Origin: CAYVTV01 sp964526475
GTDB taxonomy: Bacteria > Bacteroidota > Bacteroidia > Bacteroidales > GCA-2748055
DNA length: 64,000 nucleotides
Reading direction: 5' to 3'
NCBI GenBank assembly: GCA_964526475.1
Contig: CAZGKF010000006.1
Span: 1 to 64,000, forward strand
Shown: one piece after another, positions 18,000 to 27,494 of the stretch
Layout of the letters: every line of letters begins with the position of its first letter
How positions within the stretch are numbered: the stretch's first letter is position 1
Made by a program: the position numbers and the translations under genes
The notes under the pieces: model-generated
Told to the model about the DNA's origin: nothing
The model's database searches: none
Seen by the model: the letters and a program-made list of their open reading frames with translations, nothing else

Positions 18000-19471
18000 T
18001 GATATTCCGAGATTAAGTCTGAAACAATTTCTGCAGATAAAAGGCAGAGCGGAATCCCTCCACCAGGATGAACGCTTCCTCCTGTGAAATATAATCCTTT
18101 AATTTGCCGGCTGAAATTCGGATGACGGAAGAAAGCCGAGAATATTGAGTTACTGCTTGTTCCGTAAAGAGATCCTTTATAGGAGGAAGTTCTTGATTCA
18201 ATTCCAACAGGATCAAGGATATATTCGGATAATATGTATTTGCTTACATCGGTCTTTAATATTACTGATAATTTCCTTAGGATATTATCCTTTGCCTGGA
18301 GAGTTATTTCTTTCCATTTTTGTTCGTTGTTATGAGGTGCATTAACCATAAGGAACCAGTTTTCATGTCCTTCCGGAGCGTCTGATCGATTTTTTTTGGA
18401 GCTGATATTAATATAAATTGTCGGATCGTTAAAGATTTCCTTTTTGACAAAGATGTTATTGAATTCTTCCCTGTAATCATTGCTGAAAATAATATTATGC
18501 AGTTCCAACTCTTTAAACTCTCTGCCTATACCCCAGTAATAGACAAGAGCTGAACTTGAACGCTCCTGTTTTAATATTTTCTCTGGTGGCTGAATGTCCG
18601 GGAGCAGGTTTCTGTACGTTGGAACAATGTCGGCATTGCTAATAACCACATCAGCTTGATATTGATTTTTTTCTGTCTGAACCGATTTTATCCTGGTTTT
18701 ATAATGGATAATTTTCAGGGCTTTTTCGCTATAATGGAATTTCACTCCCAGTTCCTCTGCCAGTCTTACCAGGCTTTGGGTGATAGAATACATACCTCCT
18801 TCAGGGAAAAAGACACCGGATCCATGTTCAAGGCTCGAGATAATATTAAGAATTCCGGGTGCAAGGTATGGACTTGAGCCATTATAAGTTGCCATTCTGT
18901 TGAACAACTGGACAAGCCTTGGGTTTTTAAGTTTTTTACTGTTCTGTTCATGCATTGTGGTGAACAAGCCCATATTTGGCAGATAGAGAATAGCTTTTAA
19001 TAATTCAGGATTGAAATAGGAGGCGGGCTTATGCAATGATTTTTTCAGAAATAATGGAGCAACTGCATTATATAGACCTTCCTGGTGCTTAAGATAACTC
19101 ATAATATTTTTTTTCTTTACTCCCAACACCCTGTTTATTTCATCCGCGAATCTGTTCTTACTGACCCAGGCTTCAAGGATTGTTCCGTCCTCCCAGAAAT
19201 ATTTACAGGCCATATCGATGGTTTTATATTTCAGATAATCATCAGGATTTTTACCAGCCAATATAAAAAGCTCAGTAACAAGATGTGGCATAGTAAACAG
19301 GGAGGGGCCAAGATCGTAACGGTACCCGTCTGTCTTATGAATATTAAGTTTCCCTCCTGGCCCGTCTGAAGCTTCTAAAACATGAACATCAAAGTTCTTA
19401 AGAGCCAGCCGGACTGATAATGCAATGCCGCTAATACCTGCCCCGATAATTACAGCAGTTTTTCTATTCAT
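17996..19471 (-). CDS. CrtI/CrtD-like FAD-dependent desaturase or related oxidoreductase
   Basis: A 491-residue flavoprotein of the phytoene-desaturase family. VIIGAGISGIALSVRLALKN is the dinucleotide-binding fold with GxGxxG, continued by VHVLEASDGPGGKLNI. YDLGPSLFTMP follows, as in CrtI enzymes, and the C-terminal GLYFTGGSVHPGGGIPLCLL is the family's FAD-binding signature. No other carotenoid gene (phytoene synthase, cyclase, hydroxylase) lies nearby, so the substrate is unassigned; amine or all-trans-retinol-type relatives are possible. It overlaps the convergent methyltransferase gene by four bases. Confidence 0.88.
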   Translation of the reverse strand: MNRKTAVIIGAGISGIALSVRLALKNFDVHVLEASDGPGGKLNIHKTDGYRYDLGPSLFTMPHLVTELFILAGKNPDDYLKYKTIDMACKYFWEDGTILEAWVSKNRFADEINRVLGVKKKNIMSYLKHQEGLYNAVAPLFLKKSLHKPASYFNPELLKAILYLPNMGLFTTMHEQNSKKLKNPRLVQLFNRMATYNGSSPYLAPGILNIISSLEHGSGVFFPEGGMYSITQSLVRLAEELGVKFHYSEKALKIIHYKTRIKSVQTEKNQYQADVVISNADIVPTYRNLLPDIQPPEKILKQERSSSALVYYWGIGREFKELELHNIIFSNDYREEFNNIFVKKEIFNDPTIYINISSKKNRSDAPEGHENWFLMVNAPHNNEQKWKEITLQAKDNILRKLSVILKTDVSKYILSEYILDPVGIESRTSSYKGSLYGTSSNSIFSAFFRHPNFSRQIKGLYFTGGSVHPGGGIPLCLLSAEIVSDLISEYH

Positions 19472-19485
19472 CCGGTGTGTTTTTA

Positions 19486-19683
19486 TTAATTTTCATCTTC
19501 CAGATTAATTGAAATGTAAAGAAATAGAATCATTAAAAGTATAAAATTACACTTGTGAAATAAATCTTTAAGTTCTGTAACTTTTAATTTTCCTGAGAGT
19601 GAAACAGATCCATTTACAAGCCAGTCTGCTCCTTTTATAAGAAGCAGGAAACCACGGAAAACTAAAGAGATTTGTAGGTGCAT
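19486..19683 (-). pseudogene. Na+/Ca2+ antiporter (CaCA family) N-terminal relic
   Basis: The 65-residue reading contains FLLLIKGADWLVNGSVSLSG and KLKVTEL. This is the beginning of CaCA cation exchangers (LLxKGADxLVxGSxxLAxxLGVSxLVIGLT...). After KVTEL the expected membrane helix with the GTSAPE exchanger motif is missing and the reading passes into an unrelated hydrophobic tail and a stop. An intact exchanger has over 300 residues, so this is a stump. It sits 14 bases upstream of the CrtI-like gene on the same strand and overlaps the leader of the divergent lipoprotein gene. Confidence 0.6.
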
Positions 19684-19764
19684 GAAAAAATTATCTATTG
19701 TAAAAGTAATATGTTTACAACTTCCTTAGTTATATTTAACCGATATTTTATTCATAACCAAAGT

Positions 19765-21189
19765 ATGTTGTACCGTAAAATTCTGATTGTTCTTGTTCCT
19801 GCATTTCTTTGGATATTATCCTGTGAAAGGGAAAGGTTCATAAGTGATCAATCGGCCAGCCTCGTTTTTTCTGTTGATACGGTTTATTTCGACACAGTAT
19901 TTACACAACTTGGTACCGTTACCAAACGTTTTACTGTTCACAATCCATATAAGGAGCATTTAGGGATTTCTTCCATAAAGCTTTCCGGGGGCGAAAATTC
20001 CATTTTCAGGTTGAATGTTGACGGAGTGCCGGGTTATCAGCATTTCACTAAAGATGTGTATCCGAAAGACAGCTTTTATGTGTTTGTTGAAGCTACTCTT
20101 GACCCGAATGAATCTGATGACATACTTTTACAGGAGGATTCCATAATTTTCATTACGAATGCAAGCACTCAAACTGTTCACCTTGCAGCCTGGGGCCAGG
20201 ATGTACATCTTCTTAAAAATGTTGAAATTCAAACACAAACATGGACCAGTGATAAACCTTACCTGATATTTGGGTATGCATATATAGATACAAATGCAGT
20301 TCTGAATGTTGATCCCGGTGTGAGAATTTATTTTCACCGGGGAGCAGTTCTGTATGTGGGGGGAACGATAAAGGTAAACGGAAGTCATGATGAACGTGTT
20401 TTTTTCCGCGGTGACAGACTGGAAAAAATATATGAGGATATTCCGGGACAGTGGGGAGGAATCTATCTTCTTGCAGGAAGTCGTGATAATGAATTTAACT
20501 ATGCTGATATCAGGGGTGGGAACTTCGGAATAGTTGTGGATACTTTTATGAATGATGATGTCCCTGCACTTATTCTGGCAAATTCATTTATAGCTGATAA
20601 GAGTTCTTTCGGTCTGCTGGCAAGGGGATCATCTGTTAAAGCCTACAACAGTATTTTTGTAAATTGCGGGACAAGTGCCGTAGCTCTTATTTATGGTGGC
20701 ACTTACGACTTTTACCATTGCACTGTGGCTAACAGATGGCTATATGGCACTAATAGGAATACTGCTGCGGTTTTTCTTAATAACTATTATATTGACATTA
20801 ATAAGAATGTACAGGTAAGGGACCTTCACCGTGCTTATTTTGGGAATTGCATCATTTATGGGAACAGGGAATATGAGTTTGAAATTGACAGGTACAGTGG
20901 AAACGGAATATTTGAATATACACTGGATCATTGTCTTGGGAAATTCAGCTCCCCGACGGTCGATCTTTCTAATCAGGAACACTTTGTTAATGTGATAAAT
21001 AACGTGGACCCAAAATTTGTTTCATGGAATACATATAATTTTGAACTCGACACCCTTTCACCTGCAAAGAACAAAGGAAGCCTTCCCATTGCAGAACTTT
21101 ATCCTGCTGATCAGAATGAAAACAGTCGTATTACAGATGGAAAACCTGATATAGGAGCTTTTGAGAGAATGGATGATGACAAGAAATAA
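19765..21189 (+). CDS. Surface lipoprotein with beta-helix fold
   Basis: A 474-residue lipoprotein. ATG 19765 gives MLYRKILIVLVPAFLWILSC, a short signal ending in a lipobox; the longer reading from 19678 buries it. The first 150 residues read as an immunoglobulin-like domain (DTVFTQLGTVTKRFTVHNP, resembling DUF1573-type repeats). The rest is a run of short beta-strand turns with Asn/Gly/Asp corners (WGGIYLLAGSRDNEFNYADI, YNSIFVNCGTSAVAL) expected for a right-handed parallel beta-helix, ending LSPAKNKGS and PDIGAFE, a common end of such modules. No catalytic residues are recognised. It may bind or cleave polysaccharide at the outer membrane. The EEP-family lipoprotein follows on the same strand. 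Confidence 0.85.
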   Translation: MLYRKILIVLVPAFLWILSCERERFISDQSASLVFSVDTVYFDTVFTQLGTVTKRFTVHNPYKEHLGISSIKLSGGENSIFRLNVDGVPGYQHFTKDVYPKDSFYVFVEATLDPNESDDILLQEDSIIFITNASTQTVHLAAWGQDVHLLKNVEIQTQTWTSDKPYLIFGYAYIDTNAVLNVDPGVRIYFHRGAVLYVGGTIKVNGSHDERVFFRGDRLEKIYEDIPGQWGGIYLLAGSRDNEFNYADIRGGNFGIVVDTFMNDDVPALILANSFIADKSSFGLLARGSSVKAYNSIFVNCGTSAVALIYGGTYDFYHCTVANRWLYGTNRNTAAVFLNNYYIDINKNVQVRDLHRAYFGNCIIYGNREYEFEIDRYSGNGIFEYTLDHCLGKFSSPTVDLSNQEHFVNVINNVDPKFVSWNTYNFELDTLSPAKNKGSLPIAELYPADQNENSRITDGKPDIGAFERMDDDKK

Positions 21190-21312
21190 TATTTTGTTTT
21201 ATTCCGTTATTTCTGAATCTCTGATTCGAAAAGCATAATTATTTCCCTGATTTTTTTTCTGAGCGAACGATTTTTGGTTAGAATTTACATTAAGAAGAAA
21301 AAACCGGGAATC

Positions 21313-22362
21313 ATGCACAAAACTCATTTCTTTTTTTTATCAGTATTTTTATTAACTGCTTCCTGTGACATAATAAAAAAAAGCGAAACTTTAAAGGATG
21401 AAGGGAAGTTCTCAAATCCGCTTTACCGTATAATGTTCTGGAATATAGAAAATCTGTTTGACATCTTTAATGACAGCCTTACCAATGATGATGAATTTAC
21501 GCCTGAGTCCATCAGGAGATGGACATATACCCGTTATAAACAAAAGATTAACAATATTTATAAGGTGTTTACAGCAGCAGGGAATCCATATCCTCCGGAA
21601 ATAATTGCCTTATGCGAAATTGAAAACCGGCAGGTTCTTCTTGATCTGACTTTTACTTCCCCGTTTATAAGATATGAGTATAAGATAATACATAGAGATT
21701 CTAAAGACAGAAGAGGAATAGATGTGGGAGTATTATTTAATCCCAGGCTGGTGAAGGTATTAAATATAGATTTCATCACTCCTGTTACGGGGTCGTCAGG
21801 AAAGGGAGTAACCCGCGATATAGTTTACCTTGAGGCTTTTATTGCCGGAAGGGACACGGTTCATTTATTTTTTAACCATTGGCCGTCAAAATACGGGGGA
21901 GCGGGATTGACTGAGCCTTTACGGAGACAGGTCGCTGCAACTCTCAGAAATTATATTGACAGTATTCAGAATGTGCACTTCAATGCGAAAATAATTATTG
22001 GGGGAGACTTTAATGATCCACCTGAAGGCGCAGGTCTGAGAGAGGTTTTAGGATCGGTATGCGCCGGAGAGGATACGCCGGAGCAGCAAAAACTGTATAA
22101 TCTTTCATGTTCATCCCTCCCGGGAACACATAAACATCAAGGTATATGGGCCACAATAGATCAGTTTATCGTAACTGGAAATATGTTTGGAAGTGAGGCG
22201 GGAAGAAGGTCAGGCAAGCTTGTTTTCGAAATATTTGTACGTGATTTCCTGTTAGAAAAAGATGAAGCGTTCTCAGGGGAAAAACCTTTCAGGACATGGG
22301 TGGGTATGAGGTATAAGGGGGGTTATAGTGATCATCTCCCGGTAATATTAAATGTATATTGA
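21313..22362 (+). CDS. Endonuclease/exonuclease/phosphatase-family lipoprotein
   Basis: A 349-residue exported metal-dependent hydrolase. ATG 21313 (MHKTHFFFLSVFLLTASC) gives a lipobox at the Cys; the frame is open further upstream, but without a signal. The EEP fold signatures are in order: YRIMFWNIENLFD, ALCEIENRQV (metal-binding Glu), FFNHWPSKYGG, IIGGDFNDPPE (GDFN) and the terminal GYSDHLPVIL (SDH). Members of this lipoprotein group are often annotated as nuclease- or phosphatase-like; substrates could be extracellular DNA or phosphodiesters. It lies 124 bases after the beta-helix lipoprotein and converges with the CCA-type gene. Confidence 0.9.
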   Translation: MHKTHFFFLSVFLLTASCDIIKKSETLKDEGKFSNPLYRIMFWNIENLFDIFNDSLTNDDEFTPESIRRWTYTRYKQKINNIYKVFTAAGNPYPPEIIALCEIENRQVLLDLTFTSPFIRYEYKIIHRDSKDRRGIDVGVLFNPRLVKVLNIDFITPVTGSSGKGVTRDIVYLEAFIAGRDTVHLFFNHWPSKYGGAGLTEPLRRQVAATLRNYIDSIQNVHFNAKIIIGGDFNDPPEGAGLREVLGSVCAGEDTPEQQKLYNLSCSSLPGTHKHQGIWATIDQFIVTGNMFGSEAGRRSGKLVFEIFVRDFLLEKDEAFSGEKPFRTWVGMRYKGGYSDHLPVILNVY

Positions 22363-22381
22363 TTAAATTTTCAGCCTGTAC

Positions 22382-23803
22382 TTATCTCTCCGGGATTTCC
22401 CCAGAAAGGCTAAGACCAAGTTCTTTCCCTTTTTTTATCATCAGGTCCCAGGCTGCTTCAAATTCATTTGGTATTTCTCCGTCGAGAATGGCATCTTTGA
22501 TAGCGTTTTTTATTATCCCTATTTCCCTGCCTGGCTTTATACCAAAAGCTTCCCTGATAATGTCGCCGCTGACAGGAGGCTGGAAATTTCTTATTTTATC
22601 TTTTTCCTCGATCACCTTCATTCTTTCGCGAACGATTTTAAAATTTCTCAGGTACCTTTTTACTTTTACTTCGTTCTTGGAAGTAATATCTGCTTCACAT
22701 AATAGCATAAGGTCTTCTGTATCATTACCAGCTTCGAAAAGAATCCGGCGGATGGCAGAATCGGTTATAAGATCCTGTGAAAGGACTATTGGCCGCAGAT
22801 GAAGGAGTACAAGTTTCTGAATATATTTCATACGCTCATCAAGGGGAAGTCGGAAACGCTTAAATACAGAGGGTATCATTTTCATTCCCAGGTATTCATG
22901 TCCGTGAAAAGTCCAACCCAATTCCGGTTCGTATTTTTTTGTACGGGGTTTGGCTATATCGTGTAAAAGTGCTGCCCACCTGAGCCAGAGATTATCAGTT
23001 TTTTCAGATAGCTTGTCAAGCACCTCAAGTGTGTGATCGAAATTATCTTTATGTCTTTGCCCGTTTATGGAGTCAACTCCTTTAAGAGCATGTAATTCGG
23101 GAAAAATTAACTCCAGCAATCCGGATGTGTCCAGTAAATTGATTCCTACAGAGGGTTTGTCGCTGAGAATGATCTTATTAAGCTCTTCAGTAATTCTCTC
23201 TGCTGAAATGATCTCCATTCTTTCACGATTCCTTTGAATGGCATTAAAAGTCTCTTCTTCAATTATAAAATTCAAACAGCTTGCAAAACGTATAGCACGT
23301 AACATTCTCAGAGGATCATCAGAGAAAGTCAGATCGGGGTTAAGCGGTGTACGGATAATCCCTTCCCGCAGGTCGGCTTTTCCGTTAAATGGATCAATAA
23401 GTTTCCCGTAATTATCATTATTCAGACCAAAAGCCATAGCATTAATGGTGAAATCCCTTCTGTCCTGATCTTCCTTTAATGTTCCGGCTTCAACAACAGG
23501 TTTGCGGGAGTCTTTGCTATAAGACTCTTTTCTTGCACCTACGAATTCAATTTCAAAGTCATTATAGCGCATCATTGCAGTGCCGAAATTCCTGTAGAAA
23601 CTTATTTTCCTGTTGCCTGTTTTTGCGGCCAGTTTCTCCGCAAATTCAATCCCGTTACCGAGTACAACAATATCTATATCTTTTGATGGCTTTCCCAAAA
23701 GGCAGTCGCGTACAAAACCTCCAATTACATAAGTCCGGATATTTTCTTGTTCAGCTAATTCTGAAATAATTTTAAAAACAGGTTTATTCAGACACTTCTT
23801 CAT
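22382..23803 (-). CDS. cca: tRNA nucleotidyltransferase (CCA-adding type) with HD domain
   Basis: A 473-residue class II nucleotidyltransferase. ATG 23803 (MKKCLNKPVFKIISELAEQ) is preferred to the longer reading to 23833. TYVIGGFVRDCLLGKPSKDID carries the GGxVRDxLLG and DxD catalytic motifs. DRRDFTINAMAFGL and DPLRMLRAIRFASCL are the neck and nucleotide-recognition motifs. HTLEVLDKLSEKTDNLWLRW with ALLHDIAKP is an HD phosphohydrolase domain, as in proteobacterial and Bacteroidota CCA enzymes. It adds or repairs the 3' CCA end of tRNAs. A poly(A) polymerase activity cannot be excluded from sequence alone. Confidence 0.92.
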   Translation of the reverse strand: MKKCLNKPVFKIISELAEQENIRTYVIGGFVRDCLLGKPSKDIDIVVLGNGIEFAEKLAAKTGNRKISFYRNFGTAMMRYNDFEIEFVGARKESYSKDSRKPVVEAGTLKEDQDRRDFTINAMAFGLNNDNYGKLIDPFNGKADLREGIIRTPLNPDLTFSDDPLRMLRAIRFASCLNFIIEEETFNAIQRNRERMEIISAERITEELNKIILSDKPSVGINLLDTSGLLELIFPELHALKGVDSINGQRHKDNFDHTLEVLDKLSEKTDNLWLRWAALLHDIAKPRTKKYEPELGWTFHGHEYLGMKMIPSVFKRFRLPLDERMKYIQKLVLLHLRPIVLSQDLITDSAIRRILFEAGNDTEDLMLLCEADITSKNEVKVKRYLRNFKIVRERMKVIEEKDKIRNFQPPVSGDIIREAFGIKPGREIGIIKNAIKDAILDGEIPNEFEAAWDLMIKKGKELGLSLSGEIPER

Positions 23804-23948
23804 AATTGTGTATGACAGTTTTGTCGATGGCATGACAAAATTACAATTATTTGGCTGGAATAGGAATTAATATTGTAAATTAGAATATGGTATGTTATTT
23901 GAAAATGCAAATATATAGATATATAAATAAATTAAATATTTGGAAATT

Positions 23949-24305
23949 ATGATTGAGAAACTTACCAGTGAAACTTTCAAGGAAAAAGTATTCAATTTTG
24001 AAGTAAACAAGGAATGGAAATTTGAAGGGGAGAAACCGTGTATTATAGATTTTTACGCCGACTGGTGTGGTCCCTGCAAAATGGTAGCACCAATTTTAGA
24101 AGAGCTGTCAAATGAGTATGGAGAAAAACTGGATATATACAAGGTTGATACTGAGGCACAACGTGAGCTTGCCTCTTTCTTTGGGATACAGAGTATTCCT
24201 TCACTATTGTTTGTTCCTAAGGAAGGACAGCCACAGATGGCGATGGGGGCTTTACCAAAAGAGACTTTTAAAAAGGCCTTCAAAGAAGTGTTGAATGTGG
24301 AATAG
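23949..24305 (+). CDS. Thioredoxin
   Basis: A 118-residue cytosolic thioredoxin-fold protein. It has the WCGPCK redox motif within IIDFYADWCGPCKMVAPIL and a cis-Pro loop IQSIPSLLFV. ATG 23949 is chosen over TTG 23940. It begins with an 18-residue lead (LTSETFKEKVFNFEVNKEWK) as in many Bacteroidota thioredoxins. It faces the corrinoid cluster and its end is five bases from the end of the RACE gene at 24311. A second thioredoxin domain is fused to the MtaA-like protein in that cluster. Confidence 0.92.
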   Translation: MIEKLTSETFKEKVFNFEVNKEWKFEGEKPCIIDFYADWCGPCKMVAPILEELSNEYGEKLDIYKVDTEAQRELASFFGIQSIPSLLFVPKEGQPQMAMGALPKETFKKAFKEVLNVE

Positions 24306-24310
24306 AGCTT

Positions 24311-25810
24311 TCAGCGGAACATCATATTCATAGCAAATTCAAGCGGGAAGTTTTCATTAAGTGAGAGTTCCACATATTCTGTAATCTTCAGTACTTCCTT
24401 AACATGGCCATTAAAAAGGGTTGATTTTACTGAAAGTGTGGCCCCTGCTCCCGATGCATTCCCAACGGGTATTACTTTTTCCCTGAATATTTCAGGGATA
24501 AGTCCTATTTTACAGGCACTTTCGATGCGTATATAATTGCCGAATCCTCCTGCGATAAATAAGGCGTCAATATTATCAGGTGATAAGGACGCTGTTTCAA
24601 GAAGAATGTTTATTCCTGAAATTATTGCACTTTTTGCAAGTTGAACTTCTCTAACATCTCCTGGTGTCAGAAGGATGCTGTTCCCGTCAGCAGATCCGGA
24701 GGCAGGTACAATTTCGTAATCAGTTTCCATAAATCCCTCAGCATTTATAAGTTCCTGATCCAAAAGAAAGGCAACGATATCAACCAGTCCTGAACCGCAT
24801 ATCCCTTTTGGCTTGGTCTCTGCAATAGTATGAAATCCTCCTTTATCATAAAACGAAATTGCGCCTTCAAAGGCTCCCATTCCGCATGTAATATTTGCAC
24901 CTTCAAAGGCAGGTCCGGCAGCAGTTGCACAACACCATATTTTCATGGGAGTTACAATTGCCATCTCTCCGTTTGTTCCAATATCAATATACAAATAATT
25001 ATGGAAATTATCAGGAGGTTTTAATGAAGCGATCCCTGCAACAATATCTGCTCCAACATAAGCTGAAACTGAAGGCAGAATTTGAATCAGGGCAGAGGGA
25101 TTGCAACAGGAAAAAAGTTCGGCCCCTCTGAGTTGTCTTTCTTCTGTGAACCGGGGTGTATATGGTGCCAAAGCAATAGGCAGGGGATCAACTCCCAATA
25201 ATAAATGAAGCATAACGTTATTACCTGATATGCATATTTTAACTATATCATTTGTTGAAACATGGCTTATCTGTGCAAAATGTCTGAACTGATCGTCGAA
25301 TGAACTGATAATCAAATTTTGGAGCTCCTTTAACTTTTCCGGATCGTTAGCGCAATAGTTTATTCTTGAGATCACATCTGCCCCGAACCTAGTTTGCGGG
25401 TTTATCAAAGATCTGGTTTTCATTAAGGAACCTGTAACAAGGTTCACCAGGTAGAATACCAGGGTGGTAGTTCCTATATCAACAGCAATACCCAGAGGAT
25501 CAGAAGAAAGGCTTGTGCAATCTCCCGGATGAAAAGGAAGTTCAGTCAGATAAGCATGCTGGGCAACAAGAATTTCGGCTTCACCTTTATCCGGGAGTAT
25601 AACTTCAGTATCTTTATTAATAGTATGAAGGCAGGAAGTAATATAACCTTCATCCCTCAAATATACTTTACATTTCCCACAGGTGCCTTTCCCTCCGCAG
25701 GGTGAGAAAATATCAAAATTATTATCATGTAAAACTTTCAGGAGATTTACTCCTGATGGGACGGTTACAACAGTTTTTTTGTTTTTAAAATGAATGGTAA
25801 GCTTCGGCAT
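24311..25810 (-). CDS. Corrinoid-protein reactivating ferredoxin/ASKHA ATPase (RACE/RamA-like type)
   Basis: A 499-residue soluble protein. Residues 1-90 are a [2Fe-2S] ferredoxin: SPCGGKGTCGKCKV gives Cys38, Cys44 and Cys47, with Cys60 as the fourth ligand. The rest is the DUF4445-type ASKHA ATPase: GIAVDIGTTTLVFYLVNLVT, a phosphate-binding loop, then FGADVISRI, IDIGTNGEM, CGSGLVDIVAF and FIAGGFGNYI. Such proteins use ATP and a reductant to return inactivated Co(II) corrinoid to Co(I). As the last gene of the minus-strand corrinoid cluster it would repair the corrinoid protein of 30511. All iron ligands are present. Confidence 0.9.
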   Translation of the reverse strand: MPKLTIHFKNKKTVVTVPSGVNLLKVLHDNNFDIFSPCGGKGTCGKCKVYLRDEGYITSCLHTINKDTEVILPDKGEAEILVAQHAYLTELPFHPGDCTSLSSDPLGIAVDIGTTTLVFYLVNLVTGSLMKTRSLINPQTRFGADVISRINYCANDPEKLKELQNLIISSFDDQFRHFAQISHVSTNDIVKICISGNNVMLHLLLGVDPLPIALAPYTPRFTEERQLRGAELFSCCNPSALIQILPSVSAYVGADIVAGIASLKPPDNFHNYLYIDIGTNGEMAIVTPMKIWCCATAAGPAFEGANITCGMGAFEGAISFYDKGGFHTIAETKPKGICGSGLVDIVAFLLDQELINAEGFMETDYEIVPASGSADGNSILLTPGDVREVQLAKSAIISGINILLETASLSPDNIDALFIAGGFGNYIRIESACKIGLIPEIFREKVIPVGNASGAGATLSVKSTLFNGHVKEVLKITEYVELSLNENFPLEFAMNMMFR

Positions 25811-25831
25811 AAGGCATTATTCATTAGATTA

Positions 25832-26530
25832 TTACATATACTTCATATTCCGGTAGATGCAATGTATATCGCTACAGGCATCGCAAACATATTTATGAAA
25901 CTTCACCTCCCTGCCTATCCCGATAACCCCGCTAACTGATTTTATCGGGTGCATAAGGGAACTCCCTGACACGCTTACTCCACAGAAATCGGGAGGAAAG
26001 AAAGAAAACAGCTTATGTTGTTCAGCTACATCCCAGGAGCAATAACCGGGACTGTATTTGTTAGTGACAGAAAATCCCAGAGTTTTCATTTCTTCCCTAA
26101 GCTTCTTTTGAATCTCATCCATTGCTGCTTCTACAATGATGGAGCCTAAAAGATCGGTAATGTAACCTTCCAAAATATTTCCTTCTGACATCAGTTTTTT
26201 TGAACGTTCACTTATACCTTTTCCAGCTGTACAAACGTATAATGCAAGTTTTTCGGATTTTTTAAGGTAACGTACTACCTGTTGTCCGGCATTAAATATT
26301 CTTTCTTCAATAAGGAATGTTCCTTTATCTTTATCGATAGCAGGTTTGTCAACTATCCGGAAACCTCCCTGGATGCTGGTAAAAGAAGTTAGTGCGGAAA
26401 GTTCACTCAGGATCATTTCCGGATAAGGTTCAGGAAGCGTTTCAGGTGTATAATTACCTATCAGATGGGCAATATATTGCATGCTGATATGAAGGTTCTG
26501 TAGTTCGTATTTAAAGCTATGAATGTTCAT
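25832..26530 (-). CDS. MetH-activation-domain-like protein of the corrinoid cluster
   Basis: A 232-residue protein resembling the reactivation domain of cobalamin-dependent methionine synthase. The decisive block is NKYSPGYCSWDVAEQHKLFSFFP (broken here only by naming), residues 157-179. It matches the R-x-S-x-GYxxWP-x-EQ-x-x-lf signature that contacts SAM and cobalamin. LYVCTAGKGISERS and LLGSIIVEAAMDEI precede it as in the family. A C-terminal CDACSDIHC cluster (Cys216, Cys219, Cys224) is a feature of stand-alone versions near corrinoid methyltransferases and may carry iron-sulfur or zinc. It sits four bases after the CobW-type gene and 21 bases before the RACE gene. The likely role is an accessory in cobalamin handling or reactivation. 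Confidence 0.82.
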   Translation of the reverse strand: MNIHSFKYELQNLHISMQYIAHLIGNYTPETLPEPYPEMILSELSALTSFTSIQGGFRIVDKPAIDKDKGTFLIEERIFNAGQQVVRYLKKSEKLALYVCTAGKGISERSKKLMSEGNILEGYITDLLGSIIVEAAMDEIQKKLREEMKTLGFSVTNKYSPGYCSWDVAEQHKLFSFFPPDFCGVSVSGSSLMHPIKSVSGVIGIGREVKFHKYVCDACSDIHCIYRNMKYM

Positions 26531-26534
26531 AAAC

Positions 26535-27494
26535 TCACTCTATTTTAGCTGCTTCTTTGAATTTTTGCTGCAATCCTTTTACTGTCAGAATACTTGTAAA
26601 GATAATGATTTCTGTCGGGGAAGTATAATCAGGTACTTCTTTTGCAGAGTAATTGTCAAATACTGTGTGTACAGCTAAAACCCTGTTATTGGTGAGCCTT
26701 ATAAAACCTTTTATTCTGGGGCACTCCGGCATAATATCGTTTAAAAAAAAATTCAGCCCTTTTTCCGTAAGACAGTCATGTGTACGAAGGACACATGCAT
26801 TGAAATCAGGTTTCCCTTCCGATTTTTTACCGTAAAAGTTTTCTGCAGGTCTTTTCCCGTGAAAAACCGGGTTTAATATTCTTTCGTTATCTGTATTACA
26901 GTATTTTGTTTTAACAAGGTCCGCAAATGGATTCAGTTCACGGATTGATTTCTCCAGCAGCTTATAATTACCTTTGAAAAGGTCCTGTTTGTTAAGAAGT
27001 ATTGTATCGCTTATTGCGATCTGATGACGGAAGCGCGGTAAAGTATTCAGTCCTTTATAAAAAGTTGAAACATCGACAATGCCAATTATATGTTTAAGAA
27101 CTAATGTATTGCGAATATTTTGCGCTTGCAGCAATTCAATTATATTTACAGGGTCTGCCAGTCCGGAAGCTTCCAGAAAAATAATCTCAGGTGTATAATC
27201 ATCAATTAATTTTTCAAGGGTTTGAGTAAAGTTGTTGAGTTGACAAACGCAGAAAACAGACCCATTATTAATTTCCACAAGCCTGAACTCACTGTTTACC
27301 GATTTCAGTTCTTTTCCGTCAATACTTGTTGGGGCAAATTCGTTCTGGATTACTGCAACACGTTTCTGATCCCCTATAGTTTGAAGGATATTCTTTAAAA
27401 GGCTGGTTTTTCCGCTACCCAAAAAACCTGTGATAAGAATGAAATGAACCGTTTCAGACTTTGGATTCAAGATATTCTTTAATTTTTTCTTCAA
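26535..27494 (-). CDS. CobW/G3E-family GTPase (putative metallochaperone)
   Basis: A P-loop GTPase of up to 319 residues. LITGFLGSGKTSLLKNIL is Walker A, FLEASGLADPVNII the Walker B/ESSG-like region, and LLNKQDLF the guanine-specificity motif. CobW relatives insert zinc or cobalt through a CxCC motif; here the equivalent segment reads VFCVCQ, a CxC only. Its start is non-ATG: TTG 27494 overlaps the upstream methyltransferase by 41 bases, while TTG 27470 (LNPKSETVHFIL) cuts the overlap to 17. Both MtaB- and MtaA-type enzymes need zinc, so delivery of zinc to them is a reasonable inference. Cobalt handling for the corrinoid is the alternative. Confidence 0.82.
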   Translation of the reverse strand: MKKKLKNILNPKSETVHFILITGFLGSGKTSLLKNILQTIGDQKRVAVIQNEFAPTSIDGKELKSVNSEFRLVEINNGSVFCVCQLNNFTQTLEKLIDDYTPEIIFLEASGLADPVNIIELLQAQNIRNTLVLKHIIGIVDVSTFYKGLNTLPRFRHQIAISDTILLNKQDLFKGNYKLLEKSIRELNPFADLVKTKYCNTDNERILNPVFHGKRPAENFYGKKSEGKPDFNACVLRTHDCLTEKGLNFFLNDIMPECPRIKGFIRLTNNRVLAVHTVFDNYSAKEVPDYTSPTEIIIFTSILTVKGLQQKFKEAAKIE

